The notes under the pieces were generated by a model that was not told the DNA's origin, ran no database searches, and worked only from the letters and a program-made list of their open reading frames with translations. Of a stretch of 64,000 nucleotides of DNA, positions 1 through 7,215 are shown one piece after another (position 1 is the first letter of the stretch; every line of letters begins with the position of its first letter). Source of the DNA: Kalymmatonema hyalinum WJT4-NPBG1 (GTDB lineage: Bacteria; Cyanobacteriota; Cyanobacteriia; Cyanobacteriales; Nostocaceae); NCBI GenBank assembly GCA_019359075.1, contig JAHHIB010000020.1, positions 1 to 64,000 of the forward strand. The letters run 5' to 3'. The translations under genes and the position numbers were made by a program.

Positions 1-175
1 GATCGCTGCCTTTATCCCCCTACTTAGTATATCTGTACCACTATTTCACATCTCTACTTACCACTTTGTCAATATTTAGATGCGTTTGCCCTGACGATCG
101 CTTGACTTTCAAGACAGTCGCTACAAAATCTGCAAGTATAAATATCTGACGGAAGAAAACGTTATTTCAATCCAT

Positions 176-1066
176 CTACTTGTGATTCTTATTTAACATA
201 TTCAGAGCAATTTCTAAACTATATTTCATCCTATTAAAAGCTTCTGCTAAATCTCCAATTTCATCTTTAGATTGTTTAGCAAAATTGGCATTCATATCGC
301 CAACGCTCACTTTTTTCGCCACAGTAGCAATTGTTTTAATACGCTGTAGCACAACTTTTTTTAACAACTGATTCATGATCAGAACAATGGCTGTAAAAAT
401 AATTCCTACAACTCCTAAGACAATCATCAATGACTGATTAGCACTTTTTAAAATCTCTTCAGCCGGAATATAAACCATTTGCGCTCCAAGAACTTCATTG
501 AGCTTCCATCCATAACCACCCTCTTTTCCGTAGGTCGCTATTTGACTTTTTGGAGCTAATTCGGGAGTCGTATGGCAGCGCAGACAGCTCTTGTCTTGAA
601 TGGAAAAAGGTCGGGCGCTATAAAACAGCTTTTCTCCAGATATTGTTCGGTAATCAGAGAGGTCTTTTAAATTAGGGTTTTTACGGAATCGTTCAACAAT
701 CTTAGCTTCAAAATCGTCAGTTTTATCTCGCAGATTTGTTGGATTCAGAGTGGCATCTTTGTAGATAAAATTCCCATATTCTTTGTTTTTACGTAAAATC
801 TCAAACACCTCTCTAGTGGCAAATGAGGGTATGGATTCCGGGATGAACTGCTCTTGAGTGTCCACTCTTGGTAACAACAACGGTTGTACGCGATCATTGG
901 TATAGGTTCTTACCGAGTTGGCAATTTGCATCAGAATCAAGGCTTTAGAACTTACCTCATTCTGTGCTTTTGTTTGAAGTACATTTGATAAAGCGATACC
1001 ACTAATTAGAAGACCGCTGAGCAAAACTATTATTAAAATTAGATTAACCTTAGTTCCTATTTTCAT
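176..1066 (-). CDS. DUF3365 (Tll0287-like) haem-binding sensor with HAMP domain
   Basis: This 296-residue protein has an N-terminal membrane segment (about residues 8-27), a periplasmic DUF3365-type sensing domain, a second membrane segment (about 212-233) and a C-terminal HAMP domain ending the protein. A c-type haem motif, CLRCH, is visible near residue 161 within the sensing domain, as in Tll0287-like proteins that bind haem and sense redox or small molecules. There is no kinase, cyclase or methyl-accepting output after HAMP, so it may signal through a separate partner. It diverges from a PhnD-like binding lipoprotein across about 310 bp, which suggests a shared promoter region. Function as a sensor is inferred from the family; the domain order is seen directly. 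Confidence 0.82.
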   Translation of the reverse strand: MKIGTKVNLILIIVLLSGLLISGIALSNVLQTKAQNEVSSKALILMQIANSVRTYTNDRVQPLLLPRVDTQEQFIPESIPSFATREVFEILRKNKEYGNFIYKDATLNPTNLRDKTDDFEAKIVERFRKNPNLKDLSDYRTISGEKLFYSARPFSIQDKSCLRCHTTPELAPKSQIATYGKEGGYGWKLNEVLGAQMVYIPAEEILKSANQSLMIVLGVVGIIFTAIVLIMNQLLKKVVLQRIKTIATVAKKVSVGDMNANFAKQSKDEIGDLAEAFNRMKYSLEIALNMLNKNHK

Positions 1067-1381
1067 GGTTTTTCTTTTGGCTGAATATACACCTGTTATA
1101 TATAACTTGCAGAGAATAAATTAAACTCTAAGTTCATCTCTTCAATTATCTCATAAAAATTCAACTGCTTACATGATTTTTTTGAAATATAACGGTTCTC
1201 AATTGCAGGAACTATACATATACTAGAGGGTGTTCTTTGCCTTGCTCCTACTGTGTTTCAGCAAATTGTAAATTGCTATAAAATTTTTCAATGCTATATG
1301 TTGATTCGCTTAGAATAATGTTTAACATTGTTAGATAATAACAAGATATCCATCAAGAAAAATATTGGCTAAAAGCTATTG
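1067..1381. promoter_or_regulatory. Divergent intergenic region, probable promoters of both flanking genes
   Basis: AT-rich spacer between the minus-strand haem sensor and the plus-strand PhnD-like lipoprotein. It must carry both promoters if the two genes have their own. No convincing operator or Shine-Dalgarno sequence before the lipoprotein start is visible. It contains one terminal sequence of the inverted-repeat element found intact at 20378-20509. Confidence 0.35.
1188..1205. repeat. Solo end of a MITE-like element
   Basis: TATAACGGTTCTCAATTG here matches 17 of 18 bases of the inverted right end of the element at 20378-20509. The other end is not convincingly present within 150 bp, so this may be a decayed copy or a solo terminus. 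Confidence 0.45.
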
Positions 1382-2239
1382 ATGTCATCCCAACTTTCCC
1401 GACGTTTATTTATTTTGCAGATGCTACTCTTCATCACCGCCTGTGCAGGGGAGGAAACATCAAATCAAGAACTTGAGTTAGTTATTGGCGTGATTAGCTA
1501 CGGAGAAGGAAAACAAGCGCTAGAACGATTTGTTCGCTTTCGTCAATATTTGGGTGAAAAAACAAGGGCACTTATTCAATTAGAACCGACTTTTAATGAG
1601 AACATAGCGATTGAGCGCATTCAGCGTCGTGCTTGGTCATTAGTCTTTGCCCCTGCGGGTTTGGCAGCAATTGCAAGTGCTAATTATCAATATTTACCAA
1701 TTTTCCCTCTTCAGGTAGAAACCACTTCACGAGCGATATTCGTTGTACCTAAAGACAGCCCTCTGCGACAATTGAAAGATTTACAGAATAAAATAGTAGC
1801 CTTAGGTCTACAAGGTTCCGCTACCGGATATTATATTCCACTGTACAATCTTTATGGTTTAACCTTGGCAGAAATTCTATTTGCTCCTACACCAAAAACA
1901 GTGCTTGAATGGGTGGCACAAGGAAAGGCTGCTGCCGGTGCCATTTCTTTGGAGGAATTTAATTTATATAGAACAAAATTGGATGCTGCAGAGTTTCGCA
2001 TATTATTCTCTGACTCTCAAAGTGTTCCACCAGGTGCTGTTTTGATTGGACCGAACATCGAAAAAAATCGTCAAGAGCGGATTCGTAATTATCTTAAAGA
2101 TGCTCCTCCTAATTTGGTTCAAGACGTTAGATATGTACCAAATGCACAAGCACCTGATTATCAATATATGATTTCTGTGGTCAAGCGGGTAACATCTATT
2201 GCAGCACGTCTTAATTCTAAACCTGTTCGGCTATTTTGA
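1382..2239 (+). CDS. PhnD-like periplasmic substrate-binding lipoprotein
   Basis: A 285-residue protein of the phosphate/phosphonate-binding (PhnD) type-II periplasmic-binding fold. The N terminus has arginines, a hydrophobic stretch and a lipobox ending ITAC near residue 21, so export and lipid anchoring are expected. A TTG immediately precedes the chosen ATG and either could initiate; no clear Shine-Dalgarno sequence helps decide. No permease or ATPase genes adjoin it, so it is an orphan binding protein. Such orphans often act as ligand-sensing partners of a membrane sensor, and the divergent haem-HAMP protein is a candidate partner. The true ligand cannot be told from sequence. Confidence 0.8.
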   Translation: MSSQLSRRLFILQMLLFITACAGEETSNQELELVIGVISYGEGKQALERFVRFRQYLGEKTRALIQLEPTFNENIAIERIQRRAWSLVFAPAGLAAIASANYQYLPIFPLQVETTSRAIFVVPKDSPLRQLKDLQNKIVALGLQGSATGYYIPLYNLYGLTLAEILFAPTPKTVLEWVAQGKAAAGAISLEEFNLYRTKLDAAEFRILFSDSQSVPPGAVLIGPNIEKNRQERIRNYLKDAPPNLVQDVRYVPNAQAPDYQYMISVVKRVTSIAARLNSKPVRLF

Positions 2240-2280
2240 TTCACTAAAGGATTCCTGACTCTGTTTAACCACTAAACGTA

Positions 2281-3912
2281 TTAATCAATCTGAAACATGA
2301 ATGCGATCGCGTCTCGCCGACCAAGACTAATCAGGAGACCTGGTTTTAATTTGTACCAAACACCTGGTATGAGTGGATACTTATTAATGAAAGTACCGTT
2401 AGAACTGTTCAGGTCTTGGATATAGTAATTTTCTCCATCGTAACGAATCTGGGCGTGAACTCGTGAGATAACTCCAGAATTGGGAAAATCTGAAAGATCC
2501 ACTTCGGGGACAATGCGATCGCTCGACTTGCCGATATTAATAACTTGAAAATGTTCTGGCAATTCAATCGCCCTGTCAGTTCCGACATGGAGGAGCTGTG
2601 CAATTGGCTTTTGCAGGATTGTGGGAGACGCAAGGAATGGCGGAGGCGAAGTTGGTTGTTCGTTGCTGGCTGGAACTTGTAGTTGTATAGTTTTGGCTGT
2701 GAAATTGAAGACTTTAGTAGTCAGCATATAATTGAAGACTGCAAATGAAACCAGGGAAAAAATGGCGGCTACATAAAAGACTGATTGTAATTTCCAGATG
2801 CTAGCAACAATGCTTCCTAATAAAGGACCAAGTGTCTGTCCCCATGACATAATTGAGGTATTGACCGCCATAAACCCCGCCCGAGATTCTTGTGCAGAAA
2901 GTCCTGCTAGCAGTGCTTGAGAGGATGGAAGGGCGATACCTTGAGCAGCACCAAGTAAAAACATCGGGATGAATATCAACCAAAAGTTAGGAACAATAGG
3001 GAGAATTAACAGCCCGACTGCAAAAAGAATAAAAGAGAGTTTGATCAGTTTTATTTCCGAGATCCTTTGTGTCAAGCGTCCCAATTGAGCAGCGAAGAGT
3101 GCCAGCGCAATTGACATACTTGTCAGGATAATGCCATTTACCGAATCTGATGTACCGAACTTGCTTGTTGCCAATAATGGGATATAGGTGAAACATAAAG
3201 TTTGCACCAAGAACAGAGACATGACTGCGAACAATAGCCCGAGTACGTGACGATTATTTATGCTGCTCCAGGTACTTTGTAGATAAGATTTGAGTTGAAA
3301 TTTCTCTGTGTTGTGCGATCGCCTTGGTAATCTTAGTGTGGTTATGACTAATAATGCTATGAGAATGGCAAGCAGACCTGGTAAAAACGTATATCGCCAA
3401 TCTAACTCGCCTAATATTCCACCAACCAGAGGAAAAATTGCGCCACTCATACCAATCAAACCGGCATTAAGTGCCATCGCAGCGCCTAGCTTTCTCCCCT
3501 GATAAAGGTCGCCGATAACGGTCAGTTGTAGCGGTTCTAAGCTAGCAGCACCAACACCTTGTAAAAGCCGCCCTCCTAAATGTGCCCTGAAATTAGATGT
3601 CAAACCGCTCAACCCAGCACCAAGAGCAAACACGAGCAGCGAAGGAACCAAGACTTGTTTTCTGCCTAAAATGTCAGCTAAAATTCCAAATACCGGAGTA
3701 ATAATGGCACCAGGCAACTGGAAAAGTGTCGATGTCCATGAAACTTCGGCTTCTGTAACTTTAAAAAATTGTTGTATGGTTGGCAGCGCTGGAGCATAAA
3801 GGGTTCCCCCTAATATTGCGATCACCGTCACCAAATTGACAATTAAAAAATTCTTATCTTTGAAGATACTAGTTTCAACCTTTGGTTGAGTTGGCATTCT
3901 TGATTGAGTCAT
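2281..3912 (-). CDS. MFS transporter with C-terminal FHA domain
   Basis: Residues 1-400 form a major facilitator superfamily drug-exporter-type transporter with about 12 hydrophobic segments; the motif DILGRKQVL between helices 2 and 3 is the MFS signature. After a proline-rich linker (about 415-440) comes a forkhead-associated domain (about 450-540) with the hallmark GKSS, SRVHAQI and NSSNGTFIN elements. FHA domains bind phosphothreonine peptides, so transport or assembly may be controlled by a Ser/Thr kinase. At 543 residues it is longer than a plain MFS exporter by the size of the FHA domain. It follows the RidA-like and mutase-like genes on the same strand with short gaps, so the three may form an operon that processes and exports a reactive compound. 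Confidence 0.88.
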   Translation of the reverse strand: MTQSRMPTQPKVETSIFKDKNFLIVNLVTVIAILGGTLYAPALPTIQQFFKVTEAEVSWTSTLFQLPGAIITPVFGILADILGRKQVLVPSLLVFALGAGLSGLTSNFRAHLGGRLLQGVGAASLEPLQLTVIGDLYQGRKLGAAMALNAGLIGMSGAIFPLVGGILGELDWRYTFLPGLLAILIALLVITTLRLPRRSHNTEKFQLKSYLQSTWSSINNRHVLGLLFAVMSLFLVQTLCFTYIPLLATSKFGTSDSVNGIILTSMSIALALFAAQLGRLTQRISEIKLIKLSFILFAVGLLILPIVPNFWLIFIPMFLLGAAQGIALPSSQALLAGLSAQESRAGFMAVNTSIMSWGQTLGPLLGSIVASIWKLQSVFYVAAIFSLVSFAVFNYMLTTKVFNFTAKTIQLQVPASNEQPTSPPPFLASPTILQKPIAQLLHVGTDRAIELPEHFQVINIGKSSDRIVPEVDLSDFPNSGVISRVHAQIRYDGENYYIQDLNSSNGTFINKYPLIPGVWYKLKPGLLISLGRRDAIAFMFQID

Positions 3913-4003
3913 GGATTTTATTTTTAATTAACAAATATTTGACATTTTCAGTTTGTGAATTATTATAATAAACTGAATGAATAGGAACTGGCTTACTTAT
4001 CAT

Positions 4004-4468
4004 TTATTTAACTGTTGCCATGCACTCAATTTCCACTCGTGCATTGAGAGCTAAACCGCTTGCTCCTAATGCGCTTCTGGCGGGTAGTCGGGATGCCGAA
4101 AAATAAGTCAGATAAACCTCATTCATCGCGTTCCAATCTTTCATATCTGCAAGCATCATTTTGCATTTAACGACCTGGCTGAGTGATGAGCCATGCCTCT
4201 CAAGAATACGTTTGATATTCTCCATAGTTTGCTTTGTCTCAGCTTTGATTCCACCACTGACAAGCTCTTTCTTTCCAGGTATGTTTCCGATAACCCCTGA
4301 TAAGTAAAGCATATTACCAACACGTACGGCTTCCGAAAAGGGAAGATTCATAGATGTTGTTTCAGGAGAGGTGAGATATTCTACAGAATCTGGAGAGGAT
4401 GACATTTGTTGCTTTTGGTTAAGTTTTTGTTGTCTAGCTTCAATGCTAGAAGTTAAAGCAGTACCCAA
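4004..4468 (-). CDS. RidA/YjgF-family protein, apparently cut off from its signal peptide
   Basis: The domain from about residue 28 onward is a RidA (YjgF/YER057c) fold, the family that hydrolyses reactive enamines/imines or has related roles; LYLSGVIG, the conserved Arg in LPARSALG and the final ARVEIECMA are recognisable. The reading frame opens right after an in-frame TGA, so translation of this frame would begin at a TTG (4468) or at an internal ATG (4405) just before the domain. Neither has a strong ribosome site. A perfect-looking start with GAGGAA lies upstream at 4504, separated by the TGA. The gene may thus be a recent nonsense mutant of an exported RidA, or be expressed as a cytoplasmic form. 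Confidence 0.75.
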   Translation of the reverse strand: MGTALTSSIEARQQKLNQKQQMSSSPDSVEYLTSPETTSMNLPFSEAVRVGNMLYLSGVIGNIPGKKELVSGGIKAETKQTMENIKRILERHGSSLSQVVKCKMMLADMKDWNAMNEVYLTYFSASRLPARSALGASGLALNARVEIECMATVK

Positions 4469-4504
4469 TCAAATGACAGTGATTAAAGGATATATGAACT
4501 TCAT
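4469..4504 (-). pseudogene. Disrupted signal-peptide start of the RidA-like gene
   Basis: ATG at 4504 follows GAGGAAGAATTCA, a good ribosome site. It begins MKFIYPLITVI, then meets TGA at 4471-4469, and continues in the same frame as LGTALTSSIEA into the RidA protein. The two parts together read like one signal peptide with an Ala-x-Ala-poor cleavage region. The stop is therefore probably a single-base change in an exported protein's leader. Sequencing error or readthrough are alternatives. Confidence 0.6.
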
Positions 4505-4639
4505 TGAATTCTTCCTCAGCCAATGTCAAAATCACCAAGAGACATCTCCAAAAATCAGCTATGAACTCTTTTGCTTGAGTCAAAATCTAATTTTCGGAGA
4601 AGTCTAAGAAATCATTATTTGATTATTTCATTGCCATGA

Positions 4640-5161
4640 CTAAGATTTTTCTTGCAAAATTGAACCACTTTTAATTTCTCTTAAGCCAAAGAGAACAATA
4701 AAACAGCTTAAGATGGTCAAGATGCTTATGTTTTTGATAGCTATTTCGGTGCTAGTTTCCAGCCAAGGAATACCTTCGGGCAATCCCATCGCAGTAATAA
4801 GAAACATTCGGCTTAAGCCAAATGCTGCAGCCAAAAACTCAACAATCATACCAACATAAGCACTGATGAGAAGCATCCAAAAATTTGCTCTAGCAACCCA
4901 AAGCGGTAACTTGAGTTGTGGATAGGAAAGACCGATAACAGCTATGAACACTCCTTGTGTAATTCCAAGCAAATGGGTAGCAAGCCCTGCACGTGGATTA
5001 GCATACAAGGGTATGAATAGACCAGCAACAAATCCTAACAAACAAATAAAAATACCATGCCAGAGAAGACTGCGTTTAAAAGCTTCACTCTGAATGCTAT
5101 TCATCTCAGAAGATACTGTTTCTGACAAATTAGATTGAGAAGTTTTCTCAAGCGTACTCAT
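4640..5161 (-). CDS. Hydroxylaminobenzene mutase/styrene-oxide isomerase-like membrane protein
   Basis: A 173-residue protein with four hydrophobic segments after a polar N-terminal 30 residues. The stretches LLWHGIFICLLGFVAGL and NPRAGLATHLLG resemble the HabA/HabB hydroxylaminobenzene mutase and styrene-oxide isomerase family, small four-helix membrane enzymes that rearrange aryl hydroxylamines or epoxides. A histidine in the ATHLLG motif is consistent with the haem-coordinating histidine reported in styrene-oxide isomerase. It is upstream of the RidA-like and MFS-FHA genes on the same strand. Family membership is my recognition of motifs without an alignment; the physiological substrate is unknown. 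Confidence 0.55.
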   Translation of the reverse strand: MSTLEKTSQSNLSETVSSEMNSIQSEAFKRSLLWHGIFICLLGFVAGLFIPLYANPRAGLATHLLGITQGVFIAVIGLSYPQLKLPLWVARANFWMLLISAYVGMIVEFLAAAFGLSRMFLITAMGLPEGIPWLETSTEIAIKNISILTILSCFIVLFGLREIKSGSILQEKS

Positions 5162-5380
5162 TTTTCATTCTCCATTGATGTGAAGTAAAAGCCTATCAGT
5201 CTGCTTATGACGCTACTTCTAACTTAGTGGTACTCTAATCCAAAATATCAGAAGTTATTCAAAATACCATACACTTATTTCTGAATCACCTTGATATACT
5301 ACAAATAAAAAATGTCCGCAACCTTGGTAAGGCAATTTGCTAACTTTTTTTAGTTATTTTTGTAACTAAGTAAAAGCAAA

Positions 5381-5402
5381 GCGGGTTGGCTAACCAACCC
5401 GC
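5381..5402 (-). terminator. Probable rho-independent terminator of the mini-protein array
   Basis: A perfect 10-bp inverted repeat, GCGGGTTGGC-TA-ACCAACCCGC type, lies just beyond the last minus-strand mini-protein stop. Read on the minus strand it is followed by TTTGCTTTT, a T-rich tail. Confidence 0.6.
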
Positions 5403-5420
5403 GAACCCTTAAGCTTTAGG

Positions 5421-5645
5421 TCAAGCAGGAGGACCGCCTAATTTTTGACCAGTTTGAGGTCCAACAACTCCATCGACTGTTAAGCCGTTGTCGCTTTGAA
5501 ATTTTTTGACGGCATTTTCGGTTTGTTCATCAAATGTGCCGTTAACTGCACCTGCGTCGAGATATCCCTTTGCAGACAAATCGCGTTGCAGTCCTTCTAC
5601 GATTGGACCTGTGGAACCACGAGTTAAAGTTGGAGGCGTACTCAT
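5421..5645 (-). CDS. Single-domain peptidoglycan-binding mini-protein, copy 1
   Basis: A 74-residue protein consisting of one PG_binding_1 domain: GSTGPIVEGLQRDLSAKGY, then FDEQTENAVKKFQ and LTVDGVVGPQTGQKLGG. Such domains normally sit on exported amidases or muramidases, but here there is no signal peptide and no enzyme domain. AAGGAG lies upstream of the ATG at a rather long spacing. It is the last gene of five tandem paralogues and is nearly identical to copies 2 and 3, so the array arose by recent duplication or is kept alike by gene conversion. Whether it binds peptidoglycan in the cell, or is exported by another route, cannot be said from sequence. Confidence 0.82.
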   Translation of the reverse strand: MSTPPTLTRGSTGPIVEGLQRDLSAKGYLDAGAVNGTFDEQTENAVKKFQSDNGLTVDGVVGPQTGQKLGGPPA

Positions 5646-5798
5646 TGTTGTGTTTCTCCTTAATTAATGAAAAAATCAACTGTTGTGCTTTCTTGAGAAA
5701 AAACAAGCAAGAAGATAAAAGCCGCAAAAGAAATATAAAGAGCGTGATTCTTAAACTTTTATTCTTCCTACTTTTATCTACGGTCAAACTTTTGGGTT

Positions 5799-6023
5799 TT
5801 ATGCAGGAGGACCGCCAAATTTTTGACCAGTTTGAGGTCCAACAACTCCATCGACTGTTAAGCCGTTGTCCTTTTGAAATGCTTTCACTGCATTTTCGGT
5901 TTGTTCATCAAATGTGCCGTTAACTGCACCTGCGTCGAGATATCCCTTTGCAGACAAATCGCGTTGCAGTCCTTCTACAAATGGACCACTTGATCCACGA
6001 GTTAAAGTTGGAGGCATACCCAT
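5799..6023 (-). CDS. Single-domain peptidoglycan-binding mini-protein, copy 2
   Basis: A 74-residue paralogue of copy 1 with the same PG_binding_1 fold. It differs at GSSGPFVEGLQ near residue 11 and has KAFQKDNG where copy 1 has KKFQSDNG. The start is set by AAGGAGAAACAGAACA before ATG. No signal peptide, membrane segment or catalytic domain is visible. Its intergenic spacer is a near copy of the neighbouring spacers, so it probably carries the same expression signals. Confidence 0.82.
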   Translation of the reverse strand: MGMPPTLTRGSSGPFVEGLQRDLSAKGYLDAGAVNGTFDEQTENAVKAFQKDNGLTVDGVVGPQTGQKFGGPPA

Positions 6024-6181
6024 TGTTCTGTTTCTCCTTAATGAATAACAAGATTAACTGACGGGGTGAAATTGAGATTTAAAAAACAAGTAAGAAGATA
6101 GAAGTCGCAAAAGAAATATAGAGAGCGTGATTCTTCAACCTTCATACTTCCTACTTCTATCTAGGGTTCAACTTGTGGGTT

Positions 6182-6409
6182 TTATGCAGGAGGACCACCT
6201 AATTTTTGACCTGTTTGCGGTCCAACAACTCCATCGACTGTTAAGCCGTTGTCGCTTTGAAATTTTTTGATGGCATTTTCGGTTTGTTCATCAAATGTGC
6301 CGTTAACTGCACCTGCGTCGAGATATCCCTTTGCAGACAAATCGCGTTGCAGTCCTTCTACAATTGGACCTGTGGAACCACGATTTAAAGTTGGAGGTAC
6401 GCCACTCAT
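6182..6409 (-). CDS. Single-domain peptidoglycan-binding mini-protein, copy 3
   Basis: A 75-residue paralogue beginning MSGVPPTLNRGSTGP, one residue longer at the N terminus than copies 1 and 2 but otherwise almost the same as copy 1 (KKFQSDNG version). It is again a lone PG_binding_1 domain without export signal. AAGGAGAAACAGAACA precedes the start. The mosaic of differences (copies 1 and 3 alike in the central helix, copies 2 and 4 alike) suggests exchange between copies. Confidence 0.82.
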   Translation of the reverse strand: MSGVPPTLNRGSTGPIVEGLQRDLSAKGYLDAGAVNGTFDEQTENAIKKFQSDNGLTVDGVVGPQTGQKLGGPPA

Positions 6410-6566
6410 TGTTCTGTTTCTCCTTAATTAATGACAAAATCAACTGCTGTGGAAAATTGAGATTTGAAAAACAAGCAAGAAGATAAAAGCCGCAAAAGAA
6501 ATATAAAGAGCGTGATTCTTGAACTTTTATTCTTCCTACTTTTATCTAGGGTCAGGCCTTTGGGTT

Positions 6567-6791
6567 TTATGCAGGAGGACCACCTAATTTTTGACCAGTT
6601 TGAGGTCCAACAATTCCATCAACTGTTAAGCCATTATCCTTTTGAAATGCTTTGACTGCATTTTCGGTTGCTTCATCAAATATGCCGTTAACTGCAGTAG
6701 CTTCGAGATATCCCTTTGCAGACAGGTCACGTTGCAGTTCTGATACAAATGGATCTATGGAACCAAGACTTAAAGTTGGAGGCGTACTCAT
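6567..6791 (-). CDS. Single-domain peptidoglycan-binding mini-protein, copy 4
   Basis: A 74-residue paralogue, more diverged in its first half: LSLGSIDPFVSELQRD and EATAVNGIFDEATENA. It keeps the KAFQKDNG variant shared with copy 2 and the common C terminus GPQTGQKLGGPPA. AAGGAGAAACAAAACA precedes the ATG. Its greater divergence suggests that it is an older member from which copies 1-3 may derive. Confidence 0.82.
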   Translation of the reverse strand: MSTPPTLSLGSIDPFVSELQRDLSAKGYLEATAVNGIFDEATENAVKAFQKDNGLTVDGIVGPQTGQKLGGPPA

Positions 6792-6856
6792 TGTTTTGTT
6801 TCTCCTTTTTGTGTTTGTTTACAAAAATCGACACATATGCAATCTGCTAAAAGGAA

Positions 6857-7087
6857 CTATCCCAAAGCAGCATCTATATGGCTTCCAGTTATGTGTCCAA
6901 CGGTTCCATCCACGGTTAAATTGTGGTCTTGTTGGTATTTTTTGACAGCATTTTCGGTATATTCATCGAAAACACCATTGACTCCATTCGGTCCAATTTC
7001 ATATCCCAGTCGAGATAAGTTGCGTTGCAGAAGTTCTACATCTGCATGTGCGACACCAAGGCGTAAAAGTGGGCGTGCTTCTCTCAT
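6857..7087 (-). CDS. Peptidoglycan-binding-domain mini-protein, divergent fifth member
   Basis: A 76-residue protein with a PG_binding_1-like pattern: HADVELLQRNLSRLGYE, VFDEYTENAVKKYQQDH, LTVDGTVGHITGSHI. The frame is open further upstream, to 7207, but the ATG at 7087 has GAGAAGGAAATC just before it and gives a protein the size of its paralogues, so I chose that start. It is the promoter-proximal and most diverged copy, and it adjoins the P450 gene at the end of the biosynthetic cluster. An extra asparagine-glycine insertion (GPNGVNG) distinguishes it. Confidence 0.78.
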   Translation of the reverse strand: MREARPLLRLGVAHADVELLQRNLSRLGYEIGPNGVNGVFDEYTENAVKKYQQDHNLTVDGTVGHITGSHIDAALG

Positions 7088-7170
7088 GATTTCCTTCTCG
7101 TTTTGACTGATATTAGTTAATAGGGGTGAAGGTTTGACAAATATGCAAGCTATCAAATTGGGGTTATGCC

Positions 7171-7198
7171 GTCGCCGGAAGATGGTCGCCGGAAGATG
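7171..7198. repeat. Perfect 14-bp direct repeat, two copies
   Basis: GTCGCCGGAAGATG occurs twice head to tail between the P450 stop and the first mini-protein start. It lies in the leader of the mini-protein array and has no obvious function. Confidence 0.6.
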
Positions 7199-7215
7199 GA
7201 AGAACACCCAACTGG

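Larger units (their letters stand above)
5421..6791 (-). repeat. Four tandem gene-plus-spacer units of about 380 bp
   Basis: Genes at 5421, 5799, 6182 and 6567 recur with spacings of 378, 383 and 385 bp. Not only the coding parts but also the spacers are alike: each contains a stretch with AAGAAATATA, GAGCGTGATTCTT and a pyrimidine-rich part before the next stop codon. This indicates tandem duplication of whole units. Confidence 0.85.

Noticed and set aside
5421-6791. Regular repeats reminiscent of a CRISPR array
   Set aside because: The 380-bp period, coding content and similar spacers show tandem gene duplication, not short repeats with unique spacers.
7088-7207. Longer start for the fifth mini-protein
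   Set aside because: It would add 40 residues made partly of a 14-bp repeat; ATG 7087 has GAGAAGGAAATC and matches paralogue length.
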